Origin: Bretschneidera sinensis
Taxonomy: Eukaryota > Streptophyta > Magnoliopsida > Brassicales > Akaniaceae
NCBI GenBank assembly: GCA_023935145.1
Contig: CM043699.1
Span: 63,406,138-63,470,137, forward strand
Direction of reading: 5' to 3'
DNA length: 64,000 nucleotides
Shown here: positions 45,481-55,914 of the stretch, piece after piece
Position numbering within the stretch: the stretch's first letter is position 1
Layout: each line of letters starts with the position of its first letter
The notes under the pieces: generated by a model
The model's database searches: none
What the model was told of the DNA's origin: nothing
The model's input: only the letters and a program-made list of their open reading frames with translations
Program-made: the position numbers and the translations under genes

Positions 45481-46350
45481 CAAGAGGAGGCTGAACTAGA
45501 AGGGGATGATGCAGTAAATCAGAATGATTATCAGCTCACAAGGGACCAGGAAAGAAGGCTGGTCAGATCACCTTTGAGATATGGTTTTGTGGATGCTATT
45601 GTAGCAGCTCCTTATTCAAAAGGAGGGAATGAACTTGAAACTTACACGAATGCCATGGGATGTAAAGATTCGTCAAGATGGAAGCTAGCTATGGAGGAGG
45701 AAATGCATTCTTTGAGGGAGAACAACTCTTGGGAATTGTTGCTGAAATCAGGAAAACAGAGAGTTGTGGATTGTAAGTGCACTTACAAGATCAAAAAAGG
45801 GAACACTCCAGGGGATAAAGTTTGGTATAAGGCTAGACTGGTGGCGAAGGGGTTCATACAAAGAGAACGTATAGATTTCATAGAAATTTTCTCACCGGTT
45901 CACAAGATGGAGGAAATGGTGAGTATCCTATCTATGCTGATTATATGTTGTTGGTTGATAACAGCAGGGAGAGGATAGAAAGGTTCAAATCTCAACTCAG
46001 TGAGGAGTTTGAGATGAAGCATCTTGGTCATGCACAACAGATCCTTGGGATGAGAATAATCTTGGAAAGGGAGAGAAATAGGTTAAAGGTTTCTCAATCT
46101 TCCTATATAGAAAAGATGGTGTCTATGGAAGATAGTAAACCGGTAAAGATTCCCTTTGCTAGTCATTTTAAGTTCTCCAGCAAGCAATGTCCTAGAATGG
46201 ATGAGGAGAAGAAAGAAATGGAAAAGGTCCCTTACTCTAGTGCGGTTGGATCAGTCATGTTTATGATGGTAAGCACTAGACCCGACATTTCTCTGGCAAT
46301 TAGTGTTCTCAACAAATTTGTGAGTAATCCCGGAAAGGAGCTTTGGCTTG
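45481..46350 (+). pseudogene. Element I reverse transcriptase with central deletion
   Basis: The N-terminal part (45574-45978) reads LRENNSWELLLKSGKQRVVD and ARLVAKGFIQRERIDF, then EIFSPV. It jumps at about 45900 to KMEEMVSIL and a frame-shifted YADYMLLVDNS, so roughly 130 residues of the palm and fingers are gone. The downstream part has FEMKHLGHAQQILGMRII, EKMVSMEDSKPVKIP and TRPDISLAISVLNKF. The catalytic box is altered (YADY for YVDD). Confidence 0.85.
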
Positions 46351-46894
46351 GGATAAAGTGGTTGCTGAGGTACTTAAAGGGAAGCCCAGATGTGGGCTTG
46401 TTTACGAGAGGAAGGGTAAGTCCATCTATCTTGAAGGTTATGCGGATTCGGACTATGGAGCAGACCGGCATAAAAGAAGATCGATTACCTCCTACTTCTT
46501 CAACTTAAACGGATGTTATATAAGTTAGAAGGCTCAATTGTAGCCGGTGGTAGCACTCTCAACAAACAAGGCTGAGTATATAGCGGCAACGGAAGCCATA
46601 AAGAAGGCTATGTGGTGCAAAGGGTTGTTGGAAGAGTTGAAGGTCCCAAAAGAGCAGGTGGTGGTGTATTCGGATAGCCAAAGTGCGTTGCACTTATTTA
46701 GAAATCCAGTGTTCCATGAGAGAACTAAGCATATAGATATTCGGTATCATTTCATTCAGGAAAATGTTACGAAAAGATGCATTCATGTGGACAAAGTCAC
46801 AACAGAAGAAAATCCTACAGATTTAAGTACAAAATTTCTACCTCTAAGAAAGTTCAATCATTTTATTGGACTTATTAGGATTGGAGTCAGTTGA
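46340..46894 (+). pseudogene. Element I RNase H
   Basis: Segments 46343-46528 and 46547-46894 read GYADSDYGADRHKRRSITSY, VALSTNKAEYIAATEAIKKA, YSDSQSALHLF and FHERTKHIDIRYHFIQENVT. They end FIGLIRIGVS-stop (46892-46894). Two stops separate the halves (S-stop-KAQL-stop). The D, E and D positions of RNase H are visible, although TEAE reads NKAE. Confidence 0.88.
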
Positions 46895-46975
46895 TATAGT
46901 GACTTAAGTTGAGTTTAGATCTTGAGTTCTCTGCACAATGGGTTTGGGTTTAATTGATTAGACAAAGGTAGAGTT

Positions 46976-47821
46976 TGTTGGGATTTGTCAAAGAATTAAA
47001 CAAGTGAAAATGGTCAGCATCAGGTATGGTTGTGCGCAGCAACCCAGCCTTAGGCACCGCGACCTCCAGCAAGTCTAAAAGCTCCTCCCCTCTAGGCTGT
47101 GCCGTGTCCCCGCCCATCCACGCCGTGGCCTCCAGCATGGTAGCAAGTTTCCCCACTTATGAGCCGCAGCATGCTCTGTTCCAAGCCTCAGCACGAAACA
47201 CACCTAACACCAATTAATTAGCACTTTGAGATGGTGTGTGGGACTTAGCTAAAACGCATAGGTTCACTTAGACTCTTAGAGAGCCATGAGCCTTTGGTTC
47301 TTGAGATCTAAGGGTTGAGATTGATCTCAAAGATTGGATGAGGTGGTCATTGCCCTATATAAAGGGTCATCTAGGAGCAATAACATAATGTGTGTGAAAT
47401 AGAATACATGATGTGTGAGAGTGCAAAAACACTAAACACAAGAGAGACTCATTGAAGAGAGGTTGGTTGTTTACAGAGAGAGTAGTATAGATTGGGGATT
47501 CAAGGGCTTTGTAATTGGAATTTTCTTGGGGAAAATTTCAGGGAAACACTTAGTTCTTATTACTTTCTTTTTCTCTTCTTTCGTTCTTCAAGAACAAGAG
47601 GGTTCTTAAAGAGGTGTTGTTGTAATTGTAAGAACTCCATTGATTTAGTGCAGAGAGCTCGGAGGAGCTCACAGGGACGTAGGCACATTGTCAAACCTCG
47701 ATAACAATTGCTTATATTCTTTCTTTGATTGTTTGATTTCTGTTATGTCCAAATCATTGTGGATTTGGGGTGTTTGGAAAGATCACAACCTGGGATTCCG
47801 TAAGAAGGTGATTTTCCAACG
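46976..47821 (+). repeat. Element I 3' LTR
   Basis: 846 bp, colinear with 42156-42979. It is preceded by the purine tract AGACAAAGGTAGAGTT (46960-46975). Its TATA box TATATAAAGGG is at about 47356. It is followed by tagca. Confidence 0.9.
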
Positions 47822-48242
47822 TAGCACACAAAACCATGATATTCATTCATGAGCAAGCTTAAAATATAAACCCATCTTCGCAATAAATAGGAATTTTAAA
47901 ATCTAATTATTTACAAAATGCAGGCTAAGGCATCACAAGTCTGACTCAGTGTAAAGTGAATTAGTATATAAAGATGAGGCTTCCAAATAACTTCAATGTG
48001 CAATGTCCCATGTCTCAAGATTCACAAAATTTCTCATCAGAATGAACAACAATGGCATAGTTTTATTTTCTTCTCTCTTTTAGTATAAGGCTCTGCTATG
48101 TTTAGTTCCCTTAAGCTTTCTAATTGACCCATGTAGCGAGTGTTGAGTCAATTACTCCCAAACCAGATGGTTTTAAGGCATTAGGTGTAAAGACACCCAT
48201 AAGAACTTACTAACTCGAGTAAAAAAGGCTATGAAACTAAAC

Positions 48243-49228
48243 TACTGGAAATCATCTTGACAAGATGCCCAGGTGGTGATCTTCCAAACACCCAAGTCTA
48301 GAATGACTTGTAGAAAGAAATACAGCAATCGAAAGTAAGAAAGAAAAGAAGACAAGCGATTGTTATCGAGGTTCAGCAATAGCCTACATCCCCGTGAGTT
48401 CCTCTGAACTCTCTACACTAAATCAATGGTTCTTTACAATTACAGCAACCCTCTTCAAGAAACCTTAAGTTCTTGAAGAAACCAAGAAGAGAAGAAAGAA
48501 GATGATAAGAACTATTACAATGCTCTCTATCTATACTACTCTCTCTTCTTTATAACTAGCCTCTCTACAATGAGTCCCTCTTGTGTTTTGTGTCTTTGCA
48601 CTCTCACACAATTCCCTCTTGTATTGTGTCTTGTCACTCTTTATAATTGATCTCAAAGTATGTCACAAACTTATTTTTGATAATGATGCTAGGTGACCCT
48701 TTATATAGTGCACCAACTTCTTGTCCAATCTTGAGAGTCAATCTCCACCCTTAGATCTTGATGACCACTTAACAATGGACCTCCATCAATCCTAAGTGGT
48801 GCTATGCATTTTAACCTTGCATCCATGCACCTAAGAAGAGACTTAAACAAGCTTTCCATGTGTGCATCAGTGTGCCTAGCGTTGCGGCACTGAACAGAGG
48901 GCGATGTGGCGCTAGGCAAAGCACCATTTTCACCACTTGCTGGGTGCTGCAGCACTGGTGAAGGAGTGGTGCAGCACTACCCTCCATCAAACTACCTTCT
49001 TGCTGGGTAGTTCGGCGCTGGTGAAGGAGTGGTGCGGCACACACTGATGCTGCCCTTCACACAGCTGTGCGCACTCCTTTCCCTTGCTGAATAGGGGTGT
49101 GCACACACACCCAAAGTGATGCACACACATGTGTGCACTTCTTTAACATGCTGAAATTTAATCTTCCAACCTTTGTTTAGAATTTAACCATCTTTAAACC
49201 ATGTTTAAACCTTAGACAAATACCAATA
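48243..49228 (-). repeat. Element J 3' LTR
   Basis: 986 bp, with a minus TATA box (ACTATATAAAGGG) at about 48697-48709. It holds a GC-rich block with an internal imperfect 63-bp duplication (CTTGCTGGGT at 48936 and 48999). A purine tract (minus CAAAGGTAGATAT) follows at 49229-49241. Confidence 0.9.
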
Positions 49229-49308
49229 ATATCTACCTTTGTTTAAGTTTTTAAACCCGAACCATTGTGCAGAGAACTTCAGGATCCAAACTCATATTGA
49301 GTCATCAT

Positions 49309-49842
49309 TCAACCGACTCCAATCCTAAGTAGTCCAAGGCAATGATTGAACTTACTTAGAGGTAGGAATTTAGTACCTAAATTTGTAGGATTTTCTTCCG
49401 TGGCTACCTTATCCACATGGATGCATCATTTCGTAATATTTTTCCGAATGAAATGATACCGAACATCCATGTGCTTTGTCCTCTCATGGAACACCAGATT
49501 CTTACACAAATGCAATGCACTTTGATTATCCGAAAACACCATAACCTGCTCCTCCAGTACCTTCAACTCTTCCAGCAACCCTTTGCACCACATAGCCTCC
49601 TTAATGGCCTCCGTAGCTACTATGTACTCAGCCTCGGTTGTTGAGAGTGCTATCACTGGCTGTAACTGAGCCTTCCAACTTACACAACATCCGTTTAAGT
49701 TGAAGAAGTAGGAGGTAATCGATCTCTTTTTATCCCGGTCTGCTCCATAGTCAGAATCCGCAAAACCCTCAAGGCAGATGGACTTACCCCTCTTCTTATA
49801 AACCAGCCCTACTTCTGGGCTTCCCTTCAAGTACCTCAGTAA
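49309..49842 (-). pseudogene. Element J RNase H
   Basis: The open part 49426-49830 reads GFADSDYGADRDKKRSITSY, CCVSWKAQLQPVIALSTTEA, VFSDNQSALHL and FHERTKHMDVRYHFIRKN. The tail runs on to a stop at 49309 in another frame. All catalytic acidic positions are present (ADSDY, TEAE, SDNQ). It is the best preserved RNase H in the window. Confidence 0.9.
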
Positions 49843-51060
49843 CTACTTCATCCCAAGCCAATGCCCTTTTCTAGGATTACTCATAAACCTACTGAGAACA
49901 CTCATTGCATGAGAAATGTCAGGTTTAGTGCTTACCATGGTGAACATAACAGAACCAACCGCACTAGAGTAAGGAACTTTTTCTATTTTCTTCTTCTCTG
50001 ACTCTGATCTCGGACATTGATCGCTGGAGAACTTGAAATGGCCAGCAAGAGGAACTTTAACTGGTTTGCTATCTTCCATAGAGAACTTAGATATCATCTT
50101 CTCTATGTAGGAAGTTTACGAGATCTTCAATCTGTTTCTCTCCCTTTTCCAGATGATACACATCCCAAGGATCTTCTGTGTATGGCCAAGATCCTTCATC
50201 TCAAACTCCTCACTGAGTTGAGCCTTCAATTTCCTTATCCTCTCCATGCTGCTCCTAACCAACAACATGTCATCAATATAGAAGATGATGATCACCACTT
50301 CCTCAACCTTCTGCTCCTTATAGTGCAAGCACAAATCATAGTAGCTCCTCATGAAACCTAGGCTGATTACAAAGGAATCAAACCTCTTATTCCATTGCCG
50401 AGGTGATTGCTTCAGGCCATAGAGAGATTTCTTCAATTTGCATACCAACTCTCCCTTCCTTCCTTCCTCAGAGCCTTCGGGTTGCCTCATGAAAATGTTC
50501 TCATCGAGCTCTCTATGTAAGAACACTGTCTTCACATCAATTTGCTTGATTTCCCAATCAAATTGGACTACCAATGCTAACACTATCCGTATCGGCTTGT
50601 ACTTCACAACCGATGAGAAGATTTCGGTGAAATCTATGCCTTCTTTTTGTGTGAACCTCTTTGTCACCAACCTAGGTTTATACCGGACTTCATCCCCTAG
50701 AGTATTCCCTTCTTTGATCTTGTAGATCCATCTACAATCCACAACTCTCTGGATTTTTGGTTTGGGCACCAACTCCCAAGAGTTGTTCTTCATCAAAGAA
50801 TCCATTTCTTCCTTCATAGCCAGCTGCCACTTTGACGAATCCTTACATTTCATGGCTTCCATGTAAGTTTCTGGTTCAACCTCTCTTTCTGTCCAAGGAG
50901 CTGCTACATTAGCATCCGCAAACCCATATCTCAAAGGTGGTCTAACCACCCTCGTTCCCCGGTCCCTTGTGAGCTGGTAGTCATTATGACTTGCTGCATC
51001 AACCTCTTCTTGTTCAGCCTCTTCTTGAGTTTCTTGAGCATGGCCTTCATTCAAGGGCTC
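49843..51060 (-). pseudogene. Element J reverse transcriptase
   Basis: The main frame (50116-51054) reads NNSWELVPKPKIQRVVDCRW, EGIDFTEIFSSVVKYK, IDVKTVFLHRELDENIFMRQ, SLYGLKQSPRQWNKRF and FYIDDMLLVRSSM. The catalytic box YIDD is intact. One stop (KIS-stop-TSYIE, about 50115) separates it from 49843-50097 with SMEDSKPVKVPLAGHFKF and TKPDISHAMSVLSRF. A further stop (GMK-stop-LLRYLK) leads into RNase H. The frame is otherwise unshifted over about 1.2 kb. Confidence 0.92.
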
Positions 51061-51946
51061 TACCTAGTCCGAACTCTCTTGCCTTCTTTGCTCTACCTGA
51101 ACCGAACTCTCCTTGATGCGATGCTCCACAACTTTCAGACTGGTTTGCTCACAAGCCCCTATAGGGTTAGTTTTCTCCGAGTAGGGAAATAACAATTCAT
51201 TAAAAATAACATCCCTACTTATAATGAGTTTCATGCCTTTCTTTTCTAAGGACCACAACCTATATCCCTTAACCCCATCACCATATCCTAGAAATACACA
51301 TTTTCTAGATCTTGGGCTAAGTTTATCCTCCTTTTGATGTGCATATGCAGCACACCCAAAAGTCTTAAGGTTGCTTAATTTAGGGGGTTTCCCACTCCAC
51401 ATCTCCATGGGAGTCTTGAGCTCTAAAGCTTTAAAGGGTGATCTATTTACCAAGTATGCAGCTGTAGCCACAGCTTCTCCCCAAAAATATTTTGGTAAAC
51501 TGGATCCTATTAACATGCACCTAACCTTTTCCATAAGGGTTCTATTCATCCTCTCAGCAACTCCATTTTGCTGAGGTGCTTTTAAAATCGTGTCTTAGAA
51601 TGCCTTTTAATTCACAGCATTTATCAAAATCCTTATTGTTCTAAGCCATTATCGGTTCATAAAGCCTTAACTACCCTACTCGTTTGAGTTTCCAGCAAAT
51701 TCTTCCACACAACAAATTTATCCAAGGCATCTGATTTATTTCTAAGTAAATAAACCCACACTCTTCTTGAATAATCATCAATTAAAGACAAAAAGTAAAA
51801 GTTACCTCCCTGTGTTGGTGTTCTTGCTAGTCCCCAAAGGTCCGAATGAATATAGTCAAGAATCCCCTTAGACTTGTGCACTCCGGTGTTGAAGCTGACC
51901 CAGTGTTGCTTCCTAAGAATGCAACTCTCACAGAAATCCAGTTTCT
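51061..51946 (-). pseudogene. Element J integrase
   Basis: Segments 51657-51881 (LDYIHSDLWGLARTPTQGGN, LIDDYSRRVWVYLLRNKSDA) and 51064-51549 (MNRTLMEKVRCMLIGSSLPK, FGCAAYAHQKEDKLSPRSRK) are recognisable. Between them (51550-51656) small deletions and frame changes damage the TDNGLE and QNGVAE stretches with the second and third catalytic residues. A stop also lies before the RT frame. Confidence 0.88.
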
Positions 51947-52483
51947 CTACCTTGTCTCCTCCAAGTATACCACCTTACTAAGAAGTTGCAGGCCCTTTTC
52001 GCTCATATGTCCCAAGTGAGTGTGCCAAAGGGCTACCTTATCCATCTCAGCCATCGAACTTGCTGCTTGATCATTGATTTCTGTCTCTCCGATCATCTTA
52101 TAGAGTCCATCATTTCTTGTTGCCTTGATCATTACCAAAGATCCCTTGGCCACCTTGATCTTTCCTCCCTCTACTTTGCATGTATACCCCATGGAATCCA
52201 GCTGCCCCAATGAGATCAAATTTCTCTTCAAATCTAGAAGATACCTCACATTTCGCAGCAGCCTTGTGACTCCATCAAACATCGTCAATTGAATGTCTCC
52301 AATCCCCCTCACTTGGCAAGAATTGTCATTCCCCAAGAAGACCCTTCCATCATTGATCTCCTTGAAATTCTTGAACCATTCCTTGTGAGGGCACATGTGA
52401 TAAGTGCACCTGGAATCCAGAATCCACTTTTTGCTGCCTTGCCTCCTGCTCACATTTGAGCAAACAACAAGCACATCATCTTG
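51947..52483 (-). pseudogene. Element J protease and pre-integrase region
   Basis: The open frame 51947-52474 reads VVCSNVSRRQGSKKWILDSR, CTYHMCPHKEWFKNFKE, FLGNDNSCQVRGIGDIQLTM and ALWHTHLGHMSEKGLQLLSK. It ends in a frameshift (KVVYLEETR-stop) caused by lost bases near 51975. The active-site triplet is D-S-R (AGG; plus 52409-52411). It is preceded in frame by the amber at 52484-52486. Confidence 0.88.
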
Positions 52484-53305
52484 CTATTCTCTTTTGGCAA
52501 CCGAAGCCTCTCCATTGTTGGTATAGCTTCTTCTCTCATCCCACATCTTCTTCTTGCAACCTTTTCTGAAATGGCCCTTGTTGCAGTAGAAGCACCTCTT
52601 TCCAAATCTTGATTTGGAATGTGCTCTCCCATGGCTTTGCCTTCTACCTCTTGATTTCTCTCGGTAGTTGCCATGGTTGCTACTGCCATTCCGAGTTGTT
52701 GACCTTCCTCTTACTAATAGCCCATCTCCACTTGATGTCTCCTTTATCTTGGCTTTGAAGTTATGTGCCCTTATGGTATTGATCACAATCTTCTTAGTTA
52801 AAGTATCCCTTCTATACTCAATAGCATTAATCAAATTATCAAAGCAATCAAGAAGAGAATTTAATAAAATGACAGCTAATTGTTCATCCAGGAATTTAAT
52901 ACTACAACTAGCTAAATCTTGAACTAGTTTATTAAAGACATCAAGATTATCTTGCAACTCTTTACTAGGATCCATTTTAAAAGCAAAGATTCTTTTCAGA
53001 AGATAAAATTTGTTAGGGAGAGTTTTGGTAAGAAACAACTCATCTAGTTTCTTCCATATGACAGTCAGATCTTCTGAGCCTCCGCACTCCCTTATGACAC
53101 TATTCGACATGTGCAAGAAAATAGTGTTATAAGCCATCTTCTTTTTCTCAATCCGCTGGTCCTTCGTGATACTTGCTGAAAAAGCATCATCTTCTCCAAT
53201 AGCCAAGTCCACTTTCTGTTGCATAAGAATAGCCTTGATCTTCAGCTTCCATAGGGAAAAATCTCCTTTTCCATCAAATTTCTCAACCACGAAATTTGAA
53301 GCCAT
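52484..53305 (-). pseudogene. Element J gag ending in an amber codon
   Basis: Starts MASNFVVEKFDGKGDFSLWK (53305) and is open to TAG at 52486-52484, 273 codons. It has WKKLDELFLTKTLPNKFYLL, FNKLVQDLASCSIKFLDEQL and RGRSTTRNGSSNHGNYREKS. The zinc knuckle reads CFYCNKGHFRKGC, one residue short between the second Cys and His (CX2CX3HX4C). The stop context is GAA-TAG-CAA-GAT, identical to element I. It is the only full-length uninterrupted gag here. Confidence 0.92.
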
Positions 53306-53526
53306 CTTTGCGAACAAGATCCCAGATTTATGCAATACCCACAAACACTTTCTTACCTCAAGAATACGATCGAAGAGGGATCTTAACATCATTTGAATCA
53401 CCCTCAAGAACATGATCTGATCTTGATCTTTACTCCGTTATGGAATCACCCAAGATGTTGATCTTTGATTCTTGGAGTCTTAACTCTGTAACCTTCTTGT
53501 TCTTGCTCTGATACCCAGCTATGCAA

Positions 53527-53538
53527 GCTCTGATACCA
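53527..53538 (-). promoter_or_regulatory. Element J primer-binding site
   Basis: TGGTATCAGAGC on minus, one base from the LTR edge at 53540. It is an exact tRNA-Met-type primer site. Confidence 0.9.
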
Positions 53539-53539
53539 C

Positions 53540-54525
53540 TATTGGAAATCACCTTGACAAGATGCTCAGGTGGTGATCTTCCAAACACACAAGTCTAGAA
53601 TGACTTATAGAAGGAAATACAGCAATCGAAAGCAAGAAAGAAAAAAAGACAAGCAATTTGTTATTGAGGTTCGGCAATAGCCTACGTTCTCGTGAGTTCC
53701 TATGAACTCTCTACACTAAATCAATGGTTCTTTACAATTACAGCAACCCTCTTCAAGAAACCTAAAGTTCTTAAAGAAACCAAGAAGAGAAGAAAGAAGA
53801 TGATAAAAACTATTACAATGCTCTCTATCTATACTACTCTCTCTTCTTTACAACCAGCGTCTCTACAATGAGTCCCTCTTCTGTTTTGTGTCTTTGCACT
53901 CTCACACAATTCTCTCTTGCTTTGTGTCTTGTCACTCTTTACAATTGATTTCAAAGTATGTCACAAACTTATTGTTGATAAGGAAGCTAGGTGACCCTTT
54001 ATATAGTGCACCAACTTCTTGTCCAATCTTGAGAGTCAATCTCCACCCTTAGATTTTGATGACCATTTAAACATGGCCCACCATCAATCCTAAGTGGCGC
54101 TGTTCATTTTAACCTTGCATCCATGCACCTAAGAAGAGGCTTAAACAAGCTTTCCATGTGTGCATCATGTGCCTAGCGCTGCGGCACTGAACAGGGGGCG
54201 GTGCGGTGCTAGGCAAAACACCCTTTTCACCACTTGCTGGGTGCTGCGGTGCTGATGAAGGAGTGGTGCGGCACTGCCCTCAATCAAACTACCTTCTTGC
54301 TGGGTAGTGCAGTGCTAGTGAAGGAGTGGTGCAGCACACACTGATGCTGCCCTTCACACAGCTATGTGCACTCCTTTGCCTTGCTGAATAGGGGTGTGCA
54401 CACACACCCAAAGTGATGCATAAACATGTGTGCACTCCTTTAACATGCTGAAATTTAATCTTTCAACCTTGGTTTAGACTTTAACCATCTTTGAACCATG
54501 TTTAAACCTTAGACAAATACCAACA
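53540..54525 (-). repeat. Element J 5' LTR
   Basis: 986 bp, the same length as the 3' copy. The promoter TATA box on minus is at about 53997-54006. The GC-rich block with 63-bp sub-repeats lies at about 54180-54340. The plus end reads ACCAACA and is followed by taaac. Confidence 0.9.
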
Positions 54526-54530
54526 TAAAC

Positions 54531-55367
54531 TGGCCTTAATGCTACCAAGCAAAATTCCTAGCTTTTGACGTGAACACTCACTGCTTACTAAAGCAAGAGG
54601 TCTAGTTACTCAGCGAAAAGTTTTGCAATGATCATTATGAATAAAATTCCTGCCTTTTTGCGTGAACACTCACTGCTTACTGAGGCAAGTGGTCCAGTTA
54701 CTCAGTGGAAAGTTTATTAATGATCATTATGAGCATTGTTCTCTTTTTGTGCAAATTTTATTTTATTTTTTATTTATAATTTTCTATGCCAAAGTGTTTA
54801 TCCAAAAAGTCATCCAGTTTCAGTTAAGTCATGGAAACATACACATTAAAATCACATGTCATACCTCATACTAATTTGTGCTAATGTACTCATGTCAGAT
54901 TAGATCAAACACGTGAATTCTCAAATACCTAAAGTAAGTAACAAAATTTTAAAACTCTATCATCAAACCATGTGTTCAAGATTTTAAGCTCACCAATGAC
55001 ATCACATCACAGTATTCGTTTATCTTTTCAATAATATATAAAAAAAAAACTGGGACAAAGTGTGTGTGAATGTGTCTCCCATACTCCCAACTTAAAGTAC
55101 ACAGTGTCCCCAATGTGTGAATAACATGGAAAGTGCTGACTTGGGAGATGGAGAACAAGCTAGACTGATATGGCTCATAGCACACCCCCAAACTTGAACT
55201 GAAGTACGCGTTGTCCCAGAAAAAATAAAGACTGGAAAATAAAAGAAACCCTAGAAATAAATAGTAACAAAAAATATGTAAAATAATAGACAAACAGAAA
55301 AGATATGTTGTGGGGTGCCTCACATGAACGCTAAGTTTAATGTCTTCAGCCAGACTCAGTAATAGTA
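54531..55367 (-). other. Element H body beyond element J
   Basis: Non-coding. GAACACTCACTGCTTACT occurs twice (54571 and 54664) within a locally duplicated segment of about 93 bp that also contains GTTACTCAG and AATGATCATTATGA. The rest aligns with 22424-22985 of element D up to TTCAGCCAGACTCA. The long minus frame (54976-55323) is a phenylalanine/leucine-rich artefact, present in D as well but broken. Confidence 0.7.
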
Positions 55368-55910
55368 GTAACCGAATAGGGATCCTAGGAAGTTCATGTG
55401 GTCCACTTAAATCGTAACCGAATAGGGAGATTTAACTGAAAGGAATCCAAAAACACTTAATGCTTCTTAATTTGAATTAATCTAGAATAGACCTGGAATA
55501 CAGATATTCGAAGTTAATGATTCTTAAGATTTTGGTTAGACCTGGAATATGGATAACCAATTTATTGGGGATTCTACCATCTTGAAAAACGTATTAAACG
55601 AAACTTGTCCATTTGAAGCTCTTGTCAATTATGGTTTAGGTGAAGTCGAGTCCTTAGCACGTTAGTTCATAAGAGTCTTCATTCCAAAGATTGCAAATTT
55701 TCCGTTATTTACTATTGAGTTATGTTTTTCCCTTTTAGTTAATTGTTAGTAACTTTTTCTCCGACAATTATTCGTTTGCTCAAATAACTGTAAAAGTCGA
55801 ATCATAATTTCTGTAGTATTTGCTCAGTCCTCGTTAGGAACGATATTTACTCATCATTTTATTACTTGGACGATTAGTGCACTTGCTAGTGTTAATTTCA
55901 TCGCATCAGT
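55368..55910 (+). repeat. Possible Athila/Tat-like LTR end remnant
   Basis: Ends with GGAACGATATTTACTCATC, then ATTACTTGGACGATTAGTGC, ACTTGCTAGTG and CGCATCAG. This wording is typical of U5 ends of Athila/Tat-type LTRs (GTGCACTTGC ... before the primer site). No primer site follows; a minus-strand ORF fragment does. GTAACCGAATAGGGA occurs twice near its left edge (55366 and 55409). No partner LTR is present, so this is uncertain. Confidence 0.35.
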
Positions 55911-55914
55911 TGCC

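Larger units (their letters stand above)
42156..47821 (+). mobile_element. Element I: Ty1-copia retrotransposon (B/J clade) inside element H
   Basis: LTRs of 824 bp (42156-42979) and 846 bp (46976-47821) start TGTTGGGATTT. Their ends CCAATA and CCAACG are single changes from CCAACA. The target duplication tagca is perfect (42151-42155, 47822-47826). On plus, the order is primer site, gag, protease, integrase, RT, RNase H, polypurine tract. All domains are broken, and RT has lost its middle. It is the only plus-strand member of the BIJ clade here. Confidence 0.93.
48243..54525 (-). mobile_element. Element J: most complete copia element of the window, inside element H
   Basis: Both LTRs are 986 bp (48243-49228, 53540-54525). 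The plus-strand left ends read TACTGG and TATTGG, one change each from TGTTGG. The target duplication taaac is perfect (48238-48242, 54526-54530). Minus-strand order is primer site, gag, protease, integrase, RT, RNase H. Gag (273 codons from its ATG) and RT (312 codons) are each open over long stretches. Defects are the gag-end amber, frameshifts in pre-integrase and integrase, and stops in RT and RNase H. Confidence 0.94.
40781..55367 (-). mobile_element. Element H: 3' part of a second element D-family copy, interrupted by I and J
   Basis: Parts are 3' LTR (40781-42037), body 42038-42155, [element I], body 47827-48242, [element J], and body 54531-55367. The body pieces match 16341-16898 and 22430-22985 of element D in order. 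The match stops at about 55367, at the place where D passes into RT. Gag, pol and the 5' LTR are absent. It sits in the gag of element G at CTAGG (40776-40780). Confidence 0.82.

Noticed and set aside
46950..47217. Overlapping plus and minus frames near the element I 3' LTR
   Set aside because: LTR sequence with a GC-rich block; no domain.
54976..55323. Phe/Leu/Tyr-rich minus frame that could look like a membrane protein
   Set aside because: The homologous stretch in element D is broken and the sequence is 3' non-coding body; hydrophobicity follows from AT-rich composition.
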